Assembly (NCBI GenBank): GCA_964571195.1
Contig: CAZNAD010000007.1
Span: 37,972-101,971 of the forward strand
DNA from: PALSA-1006 sp964571195
Lineage (GTDB): Bacteria > Pseudomonadota > Gammaproteobacteria > Burkholderiales > Gallionellaceae
Direction of reading: 5' to 3'
DNA: 64,000 nt
Part shown: positions 1 to 8,414 of the stretch, one piece after another
Position numbering within the stretch: position 1 is the first letter of the stretch
Layout of the letters: each line of letters starts with the position of its first letter
Position numbers and translations under genes: made by a program
The notes under the pieces: generated by a model
What the model was told of the DNA's origin: nothing
Seen by the model: only the letters and a program-made list of their open reading frames with translations
Databases searched by the model: none

Positions 1-616
1 CATCATCTGGCTGCACGGTCTGGGGGCGGACGGCAGCGATTTCGTCCCCCTCGCCGAAGAGATGGCCCTGCCGGTGGCAGTGCGCTATCTGTTCCCGCAT
101 GCTCCCAAACGCCCCGTCACTATTAACGGCGGCTTCGTCATGCGCGCCTGGTATGACATCGCAACGGCAGACATCGGCGGCGTCCAGGATGCCGAGGGGA
201 TACGGACATCGCAGCTCGGGATCGAACAGCTGATCGCGCAGGAACGCGCGCGCGGGATAGCCGCATCCGACATCTTCATCGCCGGTTTCTCGCAAGGCGG
301 TGCAATCGCGCTACACACCGGCCTGCGTCACAGCGAACGGCTGGGCGGCCTGCTCGCGCTCTCGACCTATCTGCCGCTGGCAGAGACACTCCACGCAGAG
401 GCAGCCATCGCGAACCGCGACATACCGGTATTCATGGCACACGGACGCAGCGACCCCGTCGTGCCCTATACGTTGGGCATCTCCTCCAGAGATCGCCTGC
501 AACAGCAGGATTATCCGCTCGCTTGGCACGAATATGCGATGCCACATTCGGTCTGCCAGGAAGAGATCGGCGACATCGCCGACTGGTTGTCGCAACGGCT
601 GCGAACAACAGCCTGA
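1..616 (+). CDS. carboxylesterase/phospholipase family alpha/beta hydrolase, 5' end missing
   Basis: Serine hydrolase of the small carboxylesterase (EstB/YpfH, acyl-protein-thioesterase-like) family that cleaves carboxylic esters in the cytoplasm. The reading frame is open from the first bases, so the gene begins before the window; 204 residues are visible. It opens with IIWLHGLGADGSDF, the oxyanion-hole loop usually about 20 residues from the N-terminus, so only a short piece is lost. The triad is visible: nucleophile Ser in GFSQGG, Asp in GRSDPVVP and His in MPHSV near the C-terminus. The next gene, aat, starts 18 bases after the stop on the same strand and may be cotranscribed. The natural substrate cannot be told from sequence. 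Confidence 0.88.
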   Translation, partial: IIWLHGLGADGSDFVPLAEEMALPVAVRYLFPHAPKRPVTINGGFVMRAWYDIATADIGGVQDAEGIRTSQLGIEQLIAQERARGIAASDIFIAGFSQGGAIALHTGLRHSERLGGLLALSTYLPLAETLHAEAAIANRDIPVFMAHGRSDPVVPYTLGISSRDRLQQQDYPLAWHEYAMPHSVCQEEIGDIADWLSQRLRTTA

Positions 617-634
617 GGTGATCGATACCGTCAG

Positions 635-1345
635 ATGATCCCCCTGTTACAACGCCATACTCCTTTCCCGCCGCTGCAACAGGCACTCAAGCAGCCCAAC
701 GGATTGCTCGCCGCAGGCGGAGACTTGTCGCCCGAACGGTTGCTGGATGCTTACCGCCACGGCATCTTTCCCTGGTTCAACGAAGACGACCCTGTATTGT
801 GGTGGAGTCCGGATCCGCGCATGGTGCTATTCCCCGAAGAATTCAGGACATCACACTCGCTGGTCAAAACCTTGCGCAAAGGCGATTACGAAGTGCGCGT
901 CGATAGTGCCTTCGAACAGGTGATGCGCGCCTGCGCCGCCCCGCGTGCAGGGCAGCCTGGCACATGGATAGTGGAAGACATAATCCGGGCCTATTGCGAA
1001 CTGCACCGGATGGGCTATGCACACTCGGTGGAAACGTGGATGGACGGAACACTTGCGGGAGGTTTGTACGGCGTCGCCATAGGAAAAATGTTCTACGGCG
1101 AATCCATGTTCAGCCGCCGCACTGACGCCTCCAAGATCGCCGTGGCACATCTCGCCAAACAACTCGAACAGTGGAACTTCGGCATGATCGATTGCCAGAT
1201 GAGCACGCCACATCTCGCCTCACTCGGTGCCCGCGAGATCGCGCGCGACGAATTTATCGTGCAGCTCTCCGATTTGACCGGACAGCCAGGCATACCCGCA
1301 CCTTGGCGCTTCGTAGACCCGTTTGCCAAGCATCAGGCGGCATAA
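635..1345 (+). CDS. aat: leucyl/phenylalanyl-tRNA--protein transferase
   Basis: Cytoplasmic enzyme of the N-end rule. It moves Leu or Phe from charged tRNA to proteins that start with Lys or Arg and so marks them for ClpS/ClpAP. At 236 residues it has normal family length. Family blocks are clear: GLLAAGGDLSPERLLDAYRH, GIFPWFNEDDPVLWWSPDPR, the GGLYGVAIGKMFYGESMF block and the DCQMSTPHLASLGA block. The ATG start lies about 13 bases after a GAGGTG. The end overlaps the convergent diguanylate cyclase by 13 bases. The sister enzyme bpt lies just beyond that gene, so both bacterial aminoacyl-protein transferases sit within 2.5 kb. Confidence 0.96.
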   Translation: MIPLLQRHTPFPPLQQALKQPNGLLAAGGDLSPERLLDAYRHGIFPWFNEDDPVLWWSPDPRMVLFPEEFRTSHSLVKTLRKGDYEVRVDSAFEQVMRACAAPRAGQPGTWIVEDIIRAYCELHRMGYAHSVETWMDGTLAGGLYGVAIGKMFYGESMFSRRTDASKIAVAHLAKQLEQWNFGMIDCQMSTPHLASLGAREIARDEFIVQLSDLTGQPGIPAPWRFVDPFAKHQAA

Positions 1346-2178
1346 ATCACACAGTTGCGCCCCTGACGCTTGGCCCGGTACAGCGCGACGTCCGCACGGG
1401 CATAGATGTTCTGCTGGTCGTCGCCTTCCTTGAAATAGGCGATCCCGATACTGATGGTGACCCTGCCAACCTCGGGAAAATCGTGCGACTCGATGACCAG
1501 CCTGATCTTTTCCGCCAGCGTCCGCGCCTGCTCCACATCCTTCGCGATCGCCACCAGACAGAATTCCTCGCCGCCGACGCGGAACATCTGGTCGGCGCTT
1601 CTGATCGTCGAGTCGATCAGTTCACACATGATGCGCAACACGCTGTCACCGACCTGATGGCCGTAGCGATCATTGATGCTCTTAAAATTGTCGATATCCA
1701 GCATCAGCAACGCGAACAAATGCTGGTGCCGCATCGCCGCCGTGATGGCAGCGCCCAGACTCTCGTGGAATTTGCGCCGGTTGAACACACCAGTAAGCGG
1801 ATCAACCACCACCAGCCGCTCAAGCTCGGATTTCAGTTGCTCGAGTTCCCGGTTACTTGCGCGCAGCTTGCGTTCGATGCACTCGGAACGGTTCAGCAGA
1901 AGGGCGGCATAGATGCCGAAGAAGATGAACATCAGGCCCGCCATCGTCCTCACCCACACCTCGACAGGGGACGGCTGCAACAGGGCTTCCAGGAACGATT
2001 CGTCCGCGCCGAAAATATAATGATCGATTATCGTGTCCGCCAGCCAGACTACTGGCGCAAGCAATACACCGCCCAGCGCCACTCTTCTTGAGCTTTTGCT
2101 CAATGAAGTGAACACTTCCAGACGCAATGCGCGGAACCGCCTCCCACCCTGCGCGGCCTCCGATTGCTGATTGACCAC
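1333..2178 (-). CDS. membrane diguanylate cyclase (GGDEF domain)
   Basis: Makes cyclic di-GMP from two GTP. The 281-residue protein has two predicted membrane segments (about residues 30-55 and 75-100), a short coiled stretch and a C-terminal GGDEF domain with DPLTGVFNRRKF, the metal/GTP segment LDIDNFKSINDRYGH and the active-site loop GGEEF. No RxxD inhibitory site is seen right before the loop. I choose the GTG at 2178 because AGGAGG lies 6 bases upstream. An ATG 28 codons further up is in frame, but it would add a non-conserved stretch. The gene is convergent with aat (13-base overlap) and divergent from bpt. No sensory domain is recognisable. Confidence 0.9.
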   Translation of the reverse strand: MVNQQSEAAQGGRRFRALRLEVFTSLSKSSRRVALGGVLLAPVVWLADTIIDHYIFGADESFLEALLQPSPVEVWVRTMAGLMFIFFGIYAALLLNRSECIERKLRASNRELEQLKSELERLVVVDPLTGVFNRRKFHESLGAAITAAMRHQHLFALLMLDIDNFKSINDRYGHQVGDSVLRIMCELIDSTIRSADQMFRVGGEEFCLVAIAKDVEQARTLAEKIRLVIESHDFPEVGRVTISIGIAYFKEGDDQQNIYARADVALYRAKRQGRNCVIYAA

Positions 2179-2335
2179 GGCCCCTCCTGTTATTGCTGTT
2201 TTGGTTTCAACTGGGGACTGTATTGCAACATTACGCCTATCGCCACAGGGATTCACCAACATTATAAACAGGGTTTTCGCCTATCCGCCGGAAATTGATA
2301 CACTGCCGCCCATTGCCGCACACCTTAATCCGCGC

Positions 2336-3073
2336 ATGAGCCTGCTCAACGACATCCCGATTTCTGCCCTGCATCTCTACCTGACTGCGCCCTATCCGTG
2401 CAGTTATCTGGAAGGGATGGAAGCGCGTTCTCAGGTTGCCTCGCCCGCTTTCCTCATCACCCCGCAGGTGTATTCCGAACTGGTGCAACACGGCTTCCGC
2501 CGCAGCGGCACCTACACCTATCGCCCGCGCTGCGATAACTGCCAAGCCTGTACCCCGGTGCGCGTCGATATCGCCGGGTTCACCCCCAACCGCTCACAGC
2601 GACGCAGTTGGAAACGGCACCACGCACTGGAAGTCAGCCTGCTCCCGCTGGCAGACCGGGACGACTACTTCCCGCTCTACCAGCGTTACCAGGACACACG
2701 CCACCGCGACGGCGGCATGGACAACGACGACAAGGAGCAATATGGCAACTTCCTGTTGCAAAGCCATGTCGATTCGATGCTGGTCGAATTCCGCGAGGCA
2801 GGCATATTGCGCATGGTCAGTGTCATCGACCTCCTCGAAGACGGGCTTTCGTCCGTGTACACTTTCTACGATCCCGACATCGCCGGCAGCAGCTTCGGCA
2901 CATTCAACGTATTGTGGCAGATCGAGCTGTGCCGCAAGCTGCAACTGCCCCATCTGTATCTGGGCTTCTGGATAGAACAAAGCCAGAAGATGGCCTACAA
3001 AGCCAACTTCCAGCCCTTGCACGGATTGCAACGCGGCGCTTGGCGGCCACTGATCCCCGGATTCGAACGATGA
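2336..3073 (+). CDS. bpt: aspartate/glutamate leucyltransferase
   Basis: Bacterial Bpt (Ate1-related) protein, which transfers Leu from Leu-tRNA to N-terminal Asp or Glu of proteins to make N-degrons. The 245 residues match family length when started at the ATG giving MSLLNDIPISALHLYLTA; the frame stays open upstream for 55 more codons but these look non-coding. The N-terminal Cys region is present (PCSYLEG, and CDNCQACTPVRVD at about residues 65-77), as is the conserved FRRSGTYTYRPRC block, and HLYLGFWIEQSQKMAYKANF near the C-terminus. The stop codon overlaps the next gene's start (ATGA), so the two are translationally coupled. Confidence 0.94.
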   Translation: MSLLNDIPISALHLYLTAPYPCSYLEGMEARSQVASPAFLITPQVYSELVQHGFRRSGTYTYRPRCDNCQACTPVRVDIAGFTPNRSQRRSWKRHHALEVSLLPLADRDDYFPLYQRYQDTRHRDGGMDNDDKEQYGNFLLQSHVDSMLVEFREAGILRMVSVIDLLEDGLSSVYTFYDPDIAGSSFGTFNVLWQIELCRKLQLPHLYLGFWIEQSQKMAYKANFQPLHGLQRGAWRPLIPGFER

Positions 3074-3948
3074 AGCTGCGCCTCTTTCTTTTTGCCGCGA
3101 CCCTATTGCTGCTTCCACCGCTCGCGCTGTTTTTGTCCGATCAGGACTGGCCGCCAGCCGCAACCATCAACGGCAACATGTTGCTGCCCGCCCTGCTCTG
3201 TGGCGTTGTCTTGCTCGCACTCGCAACCCTGCTGGACAGAATGGGATTGCGCCGCAACGGCTCCAGCCTGTTGCGCGCCCGTCTCGATTACACACTCTGG
3301 TTGGGTGCGGCCGGTGCGCTGTTATGCGCGCTGCTCGTCTATCTGAACGCCTTTTGCCCGTTATGGGTCGGCCCGCTCCCCCGCCCCGCCGAGATGCTGC
3401 TGGCCGCGCTGCTGGGTAGTGTGCTGCTACCGGCCGTACTCGTCACTCGTCACTCTCTATCCGGCTTCCCGTCCCTGTTGCGCAAACTCACACATATCGC
3501 CGCCCTCCCCCCGCTACAGGCAGAACCGACAGCGGCACTTCTGCTGCTCGCCACCTGCGTCGGCCTGCTCGGCGGCAGTGTATGGCCCGCGCAACTGGCA
3601 TGGCTGTTCTGGCTGTCGCCCCTGCTGCTGTTGATCGCCCTGCAATTGTTATGGCATGAAAGCACGGTCTTCTCCGGGCTGCGGCAGGGTGACTGGAGCC
3701 GTATCGGACTCGGTGCTGCCTCCGGCATACTGGTCGGCGGAGGCACACTGGCCTGCTACCGACTTGCAGGCGGGGCACTCTACCTGCCCCTGCCAAGCTG
3801 GCTCTTGCTCGTGTTGATGGCTGCATTCGGCCTGTTGTGTCTGCAAGCGGGCGACCTCATCGCCGAACACTGGCGCGGCAGATCGCGCGGCGAAGTATTC
3901 AAGAAAAAACCGTTCCCTATTCCCATCGTTATCAAGAAAGACTCGTGA
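3070..3948 (+). CDS. polytopic membrane protein of unknown function
   Basis: The 292-residue protein consists mostly of Leu/Ala-rich hydrophobic segments; I count about eight likely membrane helices, then a basic C-terminal tail (HWRGRSRGEVFKKKPFPIPI). No catalytic or transport motif is recognised. It overlaps bpt by four bases upstream, and its stop shares a base with the pyrD start (TGATG), so it lies in a tight bpt-X-pyrD run. PyrD is a membrane-associated quinone-linked enzyme, but a link is only positional. The extra-open frame upstream inside bpt (from about 2608) is a shadow. I am confident it is a real gene, not of its role. Confidence 0.75.
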   Translation: MKLRLFLFAATLLLLPPLALFLSDQDWPPAATINGNMLLPALLCGVVLLALATLLDRMGLRRNGSSLLRARLDYTLWLGAAGALLCALLVYLNAFCPLWVGPLPRPAEMLLAALLGSVLLPAVLVTRHSLSGFPSLLRKLTHIAALPPLQAEPTAALLLLATCVGLLGGSVWPAQLAWLFWLSPLLLLIALQLLWHESTVFSGLRQGDWSRIGLGAASGILVGGGTLACYRLAGGALYLPLPSWLLLVLMAAFGLLCLQAGDLIAEHWRGRSRGEVFKKKPFPIPIVIKKDS

Positions 3949-4973
3949 TGTCACTGTTCCAGTTATTTCGTCCCGCCCTGTTCGCACTCGATGCGGAAGC
4001 CGCCCACCACGCCACCATCGAAGGTCTCAAAAAAGCCAATTGTTTCGGCGTAACCTCGCTGTTATTCAAGCGCCCAGCAGACGATCCACGCACGGTGATG
4101 GGCCTGACCTTCCCCAACCCGGTCGGATTGGCCGCAGGTCTGGACAAGAACGGCGAAGTCATCGACGCGCTCGCCGCCTTCGGTTTCGGCTTCATCGAGA
4201 TCGGCACCGTCACCCCGCGCGCGCAACCCGGCAACCCCAAACCGCGCATGTTCCGCCTGCCCGCAGCGCAGGGCATCATCAACCGTATGGGCTTCAACAA
4301 CGACGGCGTCGATGCGCTCATCGCCAACGTGAAGCGCGCAAAATACAAAGGTATCCTCGGCATCAACATCGGCAAGAACGCCGACACGCCGATTGAGAAG
4401 GCGGCGGACGATTACCTCATCGGCCTGCGCAAGGTGTACCCCTACGCCAGCTACGTCGCCATCAACATCTCCTCGCCGAACACCAAGAACCTGCGCCAGT
4501 TGCAGGGTGGCGACGAACTGGATGCACTACTCGGCCAACTCAAAGCGGAGCAGGAAAAGCTCGCACAACAACACGGAAAATACGTGCCGCTGGCTGTCAA
4601 GATCGCCCCCGACCTCGACACAGATCAAATCAAGAACATCGCCGCCCTGCTCACCCAACACCGTATCGACGCCGTCATCGCCACCAACACCACGCTGTCA
4701 AGAGTAGGCGTGGAAGGCTTGCCGCATGGCAACGAAACCGGAGGTCTCAGCGGCGCACCTGTGCGCGACAAATCCACCGCTGTCATCCGCCAACTCGCCG
4801 CCGAGTTGCATGGCGCGCTGCCCATCATCGGCGTGGGCGGCATCCTCAAAGGCGCGGATGCGGTGGAGAAGATGCAGGCAGGTGCATCGCTGGTGCAGGT
4901 GTATAGCGGGCTGGTATATCGAGGACAGGAACTGGTGACGGAGTGTGCGGCAGCCATAAAACAAGTCAAGTAG
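3948..4973 (+). CDS. pyrD: dihydroorotate dehydrogenase (quinone), class 2
   Basis: Fourth step of pyrimidine synthesis: oxidises dihydroorotate to orotate with FMN and passes the electrons to quinone at the inner membrane. The 341 residues have class 2 length, with the N-terminal amphipathic membrane helices (MSLFQLFRPALFALDAEAAH) typical of the quinone-linked form. Visible blocks are VGLAAGLDKNGEVID, GFGFIEIGTVTPRAQPGNP, the INISSPNTKNLRQLQ active-site stretch with the catalytic Ser, and GVGGILKGADAVEKMQAGAS of the FMN phosphate site. The start codon overlaps the previous stop. The 273 bases up to kup hold no recognisable gene. Confidence 0.96.
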   Translation: MSLFQLFRPALFALDAEAAHHATIEGLKKANCFGVTSLLFKRPADDPRTVMGLTFPNPVGLAAGLDKNGEVIDALAAFGFGFIEIGTVTPRAQPGNPKPRMFRLPAAQGIINRMGFNNDGVDALIANVKRAKYKGILGINIGKNADTPIEKAADDYLIGLRKVYPYASYVAINISSPNTKNLRQLQGGDELDALLGQLKAEQEKLAQQHGKYVPLAVKIAPDLDTDQIKNIAALLTQHRIDAVIATNTTLSRVGVEGLPHGNETGGLSGAPVRDKSTAVIRQLAAELHGALPIIGVGGILKGADAVEKMQAGASLVQVYSGLVYRGQELVTECAAAIKQVK

Positions 4974-5246
4974 GCTTTTTCTTCACTGTATTCACTGGCA
5001 TGTACGTCGCGTTGTGCTTCAGCGTCTGCCAAGACATTGAACATCTCAGCGACATTGCAAGATGAGGATCGAAGCTGCCTGACTCCATTGCGGAATGAAG
5101 ATGGGATGTCACATGTCTCGATTTTATAGATAGTCTGCAATTATTCAACAAGTTAACCCTCTCCCCGACAACGGAATTGCATTCACTCTAACGCAGGCGT
5201 ATCGTGCCGCCCGAATCTTCCACAGAGAAGAAATCAGGAGAGCGGA

Positions 5247-7115
5247 ATGAGCGACGCACAAACGAAACAAAAACTTCCCACACTACTGCTGGGCGCGATT
5301 GGTGTGGTGTATGGCGACATCGGCACGAGCCCGCTATACGCGCTAAAAGAGACCTTTGCTGGACACCACCCGTTACCCGCGGTGGAAGCCAACATCCTCG
5401 GCGTGCTATCGGTGATGTTCTGGACCATCATGCTGCTGGTATCACTCAAATACGTCGCCATCATCATGCGTGCGGACAATCGCGGCGAGGGCGGCTCATT
5501 GTCGTTGCTGGCGCTGGCTAGCGAGCTGAACACGACACGACCGAAAACCAAGTGGTTCATTGCGATACTCGGGGTGTTCGCCGCCGCACTGTTCTATGGC
5601 GACAGCATGATCACCCCTGCGATCTCGGTGCTCTCCGCAGTTGAAGGTTTGAACGTCGTCGCCCCCCAATTGAATAGTTACGTGTTGCCGATCACCATCA
5701 TCGTGCTGACCGCATTGTTCATTGTGCAAAAACGCGGTACGGGCATGATAGGCGTGGCGTTCGGCCCCATCATGATCTTGTGGTTCTCCAGTCTGGGCTT
5801 GCTGGGGGCGCTATCCATTGCACAAAGTCCGCAGGTGTTGCTCGCACTCAACCCCCTCTACGCTTACCAGTTCCTGATCTTTGATCCGTGGCTTTCATTT
5901 CTCACTCTGGGCTCGGTAGTGCTGGCCGTCACTGGCGGTGAAGCGCTCTACACCGACATGGGGCACTTCGGCAAATTCCCGATCCGGCTGACTTGGTTCT
6001 CCTTTGTCCTGCCCGCTCTGGTACTGAACTATTTCGGGCAGGGCGCATTGCTGCTGAACAATCCTCAATCGGTCGAGAATCCGTTCTTTTTGCTCGCCCC
6101 CGCTTGGGCATTGATACCTATGGTGCTGCTTGCCACCGCTGCCACGGTGATCGCTTCGCAGGCGGTGATCTCCGGGGCGTTTTCCGTCGCCAGCCAATCG
6201 GTGCAGATGGGCTTTTTGCCACGCATGGAGATACGCCAGACTTCCGATAAGGCACATGGACAGATCTATGTCCCGCTGACCAACTGGACGCTGTATGCGG
6301 CGGTCATCTATCTGGTGTTCACTTTCCAGAGTTCCAGCAACCTAGCTGCGGCCTACGGCATCGCCGTCACCGGCACGATGTTGATCGACACGATACTGAT
6401 CGCCTTCGTCCTGGTGGCTTGGCGCTGGTCGCTGTGGCTGCTCATCCCGTTGATTGGCACCTTCTTTTGCGTCGATCTGGCTTACTTCGCGGCCAATGCC
6501 CTCAAGATCCCGCAAGGCGGCTGGTTCCCTCTGGGTATCGCAGCCATCTCGTTTACCGTGCTGACCACATGGAAACGCGGTCGCAAGCTGTTGTTCGACG
6601 AGATCGGTCGCCGCGCTGTTCCGCTACAGATGTTCATTGACGGGGCGGACCGCATGACCCGAATCCCCGGCACTGCTGTTTTTCTGAGCGGCATAGACGA
6701 CGGCGCGCCTGCCGCCTTGCTACACAATCTCAAACACAATCAGGTGTTGCACGAACGCAATATCCTGCTGACCGTTATCACTGAAGACAAACCTTACATC
6801 TCGCAAGGTAACCGCTTGCTGATCGATGATTTAGGCAAGAATTTTTATCGCGTGAGAATCTTCTACGGATTTATGGACACCCCCGACGTGCCCGCCGCAC
6901 TCGACTTGTGCGCAAGACAGGGCTTATCCTTCGACATGATGACTACCTCGTTCTTTACCACGCGCGCCTTGATTGTCTCAGCCCCCAATCCCGGCATGAT
7001 GAAATGGCGTGAACGCTTGTTCATCGTGCTGTCCAGAAACGCGATGAACGCGGCGGATTTCTTCAAGATACCCACCAACCGGGTCGTCGAAATGGGTTCG
7101 CGCATTGAAATCTAA
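5247..7115 (+). CDS. kup: KUP/HAK/KT potassium uptake permease
   Basis: Inner-membrane K+/H+ symporter of 622 residues, the usual size for Kup. The N-terminal signature GVVYGDIGTSPLYALKETF is intact and is followed by about twelve membrane segments to around residue 440 and a cytoplasmic C-terminal domain. The segment with GGEALYTDMGHFGKFPIR, characteristic of KUP, is at about residues 230-248. The start is supported by AGGAGAGCGG just before the ATG. It stands alone between pyrD and the Rnf operon on the same strand; 85 bases separate it from rsxA, enough for a separate promoter. Confidence 0.95.
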   Translation: MSDAQTKQKLPTLLLGAIGVVYGDIGTSPLYALKETFAGHHPLPAVEANILGVLSVMFWTIMLLVSLKYVAIIMRADNRGEGGSLSLLALASELNTTRPKTKWFIAILGVFAAALFYGDSMITPAISVLSAVEGLNVVAPQLNSYVLPITIIVLTALFIVQKRGTGMIGVAFGPIMILWFSSLGLLGALSIAQSPQVLLALNPLYAYQFLIFDPWLSFLTLGSVVLAVTGGEALYTDMGHFGKFPIRLTWFSFVLPALVLNYFGQGALLLNNPQSVENPFFLLAPAWALIPMVLLATAATVIASQAVISGAFSVASQSVQMGFLPRMEIRQTSDKAHGQIYVPLTNWTLYAAVIYLVFTFQSSSNLAAAYGIAVTGTMLIDTILIAFVLVAWRWSLWLLIPLIGTFFCVDLAYFAANALKIPQGGWFPLGIAAISFTVLTTWKRGRKLLFDEIGRRAVPLQMFIDGADRMTRIPGTAVFLSGIDDGAPAALLHNLKHNQVLHERNILLTVITEDKPYISQGNRLLIDDLGKNFYRVRIFYGFMDTPDVPAALDLCARQGLSFDMMTTSFFTTRALIVSAPNPGMMKWRERLFIVLSRNAMNAADFFKIPTNRVVEMGSRIEI

Positions 7116-7200
7116 CTTCAGGATATATCCATATACCGGCGCTGCGGTTGAATCACCGCTTAAATCAGCGGATAATCCGGCGCTTCTATAGAGGCATGGA

Positions 7201-7776
7201 ATGACCGAATACTTACTTATTCTCGTCGGCACGGTGTTCGTGAATAACATCGTGATGGTGAAGATACTCGGACTCTGTCCGTTCATGGGGGTTTCCAAAA
7301 AACTGGAGGCTGCCGTCGGCATGGGTGCGGCGACCACTTTCGTGCTCACCCTCGGCTCCGGTGCCAGCTACCTGATCCAGCATTACCTGCTCGGCCCCGA
7401 GCTCGCCTATCTCACCACGCTGGCGTTCATCGTAGTCATCGCGGGTATCGTGCAGTTCACCGAGATGGTGGTACAGAAGACCAGTCCGGCTTTGTATCAA
7501 GTACTGGGCATCTATCTGCCGCTCATCACCACCAACTGTGCGGTGCTTGGCATCCCGTTGCTCAATGTGCAAGCCAAACACGATTTTATGGAATCGCTGT
7601 TATTCGGTTTCGGCGGCTCGTTGGGCTTTACCATGGTGATGGTGTTGTTCGCCGGTATCCGCGAACGTATGGAAGGGGCAGACGTACCCGGCATCTTCAA
7701 AGGCTCGTCCATCGCATTTATCACTGCCGGGCTCATGAGCCTGACCTTCATGGGATTCTCGGGCTTGGTGAAATGA
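7201..7776 (+). CDS. rsxA: Rnf/Rsx electron transport complex subunit A
   Basis: Integral membrane subunit (191 residues, about six helices) of the Rnf complex, which couples electron flow between NADH and ferredoxin to ion transport across the inner membrane. Family blocks are MTEYLLILVGTVFVNNIVMV, KILGLCPFMGVSKKLE and ITTNCAVLGIPLLN, including the conserved Cys residues that hold an intramembrane iron site in Rnf structures. First gene of a six-gene operon in the order A-B-C-D-G-E; its stop overlaps the rsxB start by four bases. The paralogous subunit RsxE lies at the other end of the operon. Confidence 0.96.
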   Translation: MTEYLLILVGTVFVNNIVMVKILGLCPFMGVSKKLEAAVGMGAATTFVLTLGSGASYLIQHYLLGPELAYLTTLAFIVVIAGIVQFTEMVVQKTSPALYQVLGIYLPLITTNCAVLGIPLLNVQAKHDFMESLLFGFGGSLGFTMVMVLFAGIRERMEGADVPGIFKGSSIAFITAGLMSLTFMGFSGLVK

Positions 7777-8324
7777 TCTCTGCGCTTCTGGTGATGATAG
7801 GCATCGCCTTGTTTTTGGGAACGGTGCTGGGGTTCTCCGCGATTAAGTTCAAGGTGCAAGGCAACCCGCTGGTGGACAAGATCGACGCAGTGTTACCGCA
7901 GACGCAGTGCGGCCAGTGCGGCTTCCCCGGTTGCAAACCCTACGCCGAAGCCATCGCCAAAGGCGAAGCCGAGATCAACTTGTGCCCGCCCGGCGGCGAG
8001 GACGGCATCCATAAACTGGCCGATCTGCTCGGCAAGGAATTCGTGCCTTTCGGCGAAGGTGCCGCCCCCAAAGGCAAGGCTGTCGCATTTATCGACGAGA
8101 ATACTTGTATCGGTTGCACGCTGTGCATCCAAGCCTGTCCGGTGGATGCCATCGTCGGCGCGGCCAAGCAGATGCATACCATCATCGCGGCGGAATGTAC
8201 CGGCTGCGAACTGTGCCTAGCACCCTGCCCGGTCGATTGCATCAGCATGCTGCCAGTCGGTGAAGACATCACCAACTGGAAATGGCGTTATCCGGTTTTC
8301 CCCATTCAGGCCAATGTGCAATGA
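7773..8324 (+). CDS. rsxB: Rnf/Rsx complex iron-sulfur subunit B
   Basis: Membrane-anchored ferredoxin-like subunit that exchanges electrons with soluble ferredoxin. In 183 residues it shows an N-terminal membrane helix (about 4-24), a four-cysteine [4Fe-4S] domain with Cys46, Cys49, Cys54 and Cys71 (CGQCGFPGC... C), then two classical ferredoxin repeats, CIGCTLCIQACPVD and CTGCELCLAPCPVD (about residues 110-155). This is the short proteobacterial form. It overlaps rsxA by four bases. The 90 bases before rsxC carry a GC-rich hairpin that may affect downstream expression. Confidence 0.96.
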   Translation: MISALLVMIGIALFLGTVLGFSAIKFKVQGNPLVDKIDAVLPQTQCGQCGFPGCKPYAEAIAKGEAEINLCPPGGEDGIHKLADLLGKEFVPFGEGAAPKGKAVAFIDENTCIGCTLCIQACPVDAIVGAAKQMHTIIAAECTGCELCLAPCPVDCISMLPVGEDITNWKWRYPVFPIQANVQ

Positions 8325-8344
8325 AACCAACCCTGCACATTTCC

Positions 8345-8378
8345 CTCTCCACAATCCTCTCCCGCAAGCGGGCGAGGA
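8345..8378. repeat. GC-rich intergenic palindrome inside the rsx operon
   Basis: Contains CCCTCTCC and then a hairpin at 8356-8377: two 10-base arms with one mismatch around an AA turn. It resembles the longer CCCTCTCCC-type elements at 43229-43367 and 62545-62637 and looks like a degenerate copy. It has no U-tract, so it is not a classical terminator. It lies between rsxB and rsxC. Confidence 0.5.
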
Positions 8379-8414
8379 GGCAAACGATCGCTACGCGGGT
8401 TTCACTTTAACGGT

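Noticed and set aside
4974..5246. Possible small gene between pyrD and kup
   Set aside because: Short minus-strand frames here have no ribosome site or resemblance to known proteins; it is treated as the kup promoter region.
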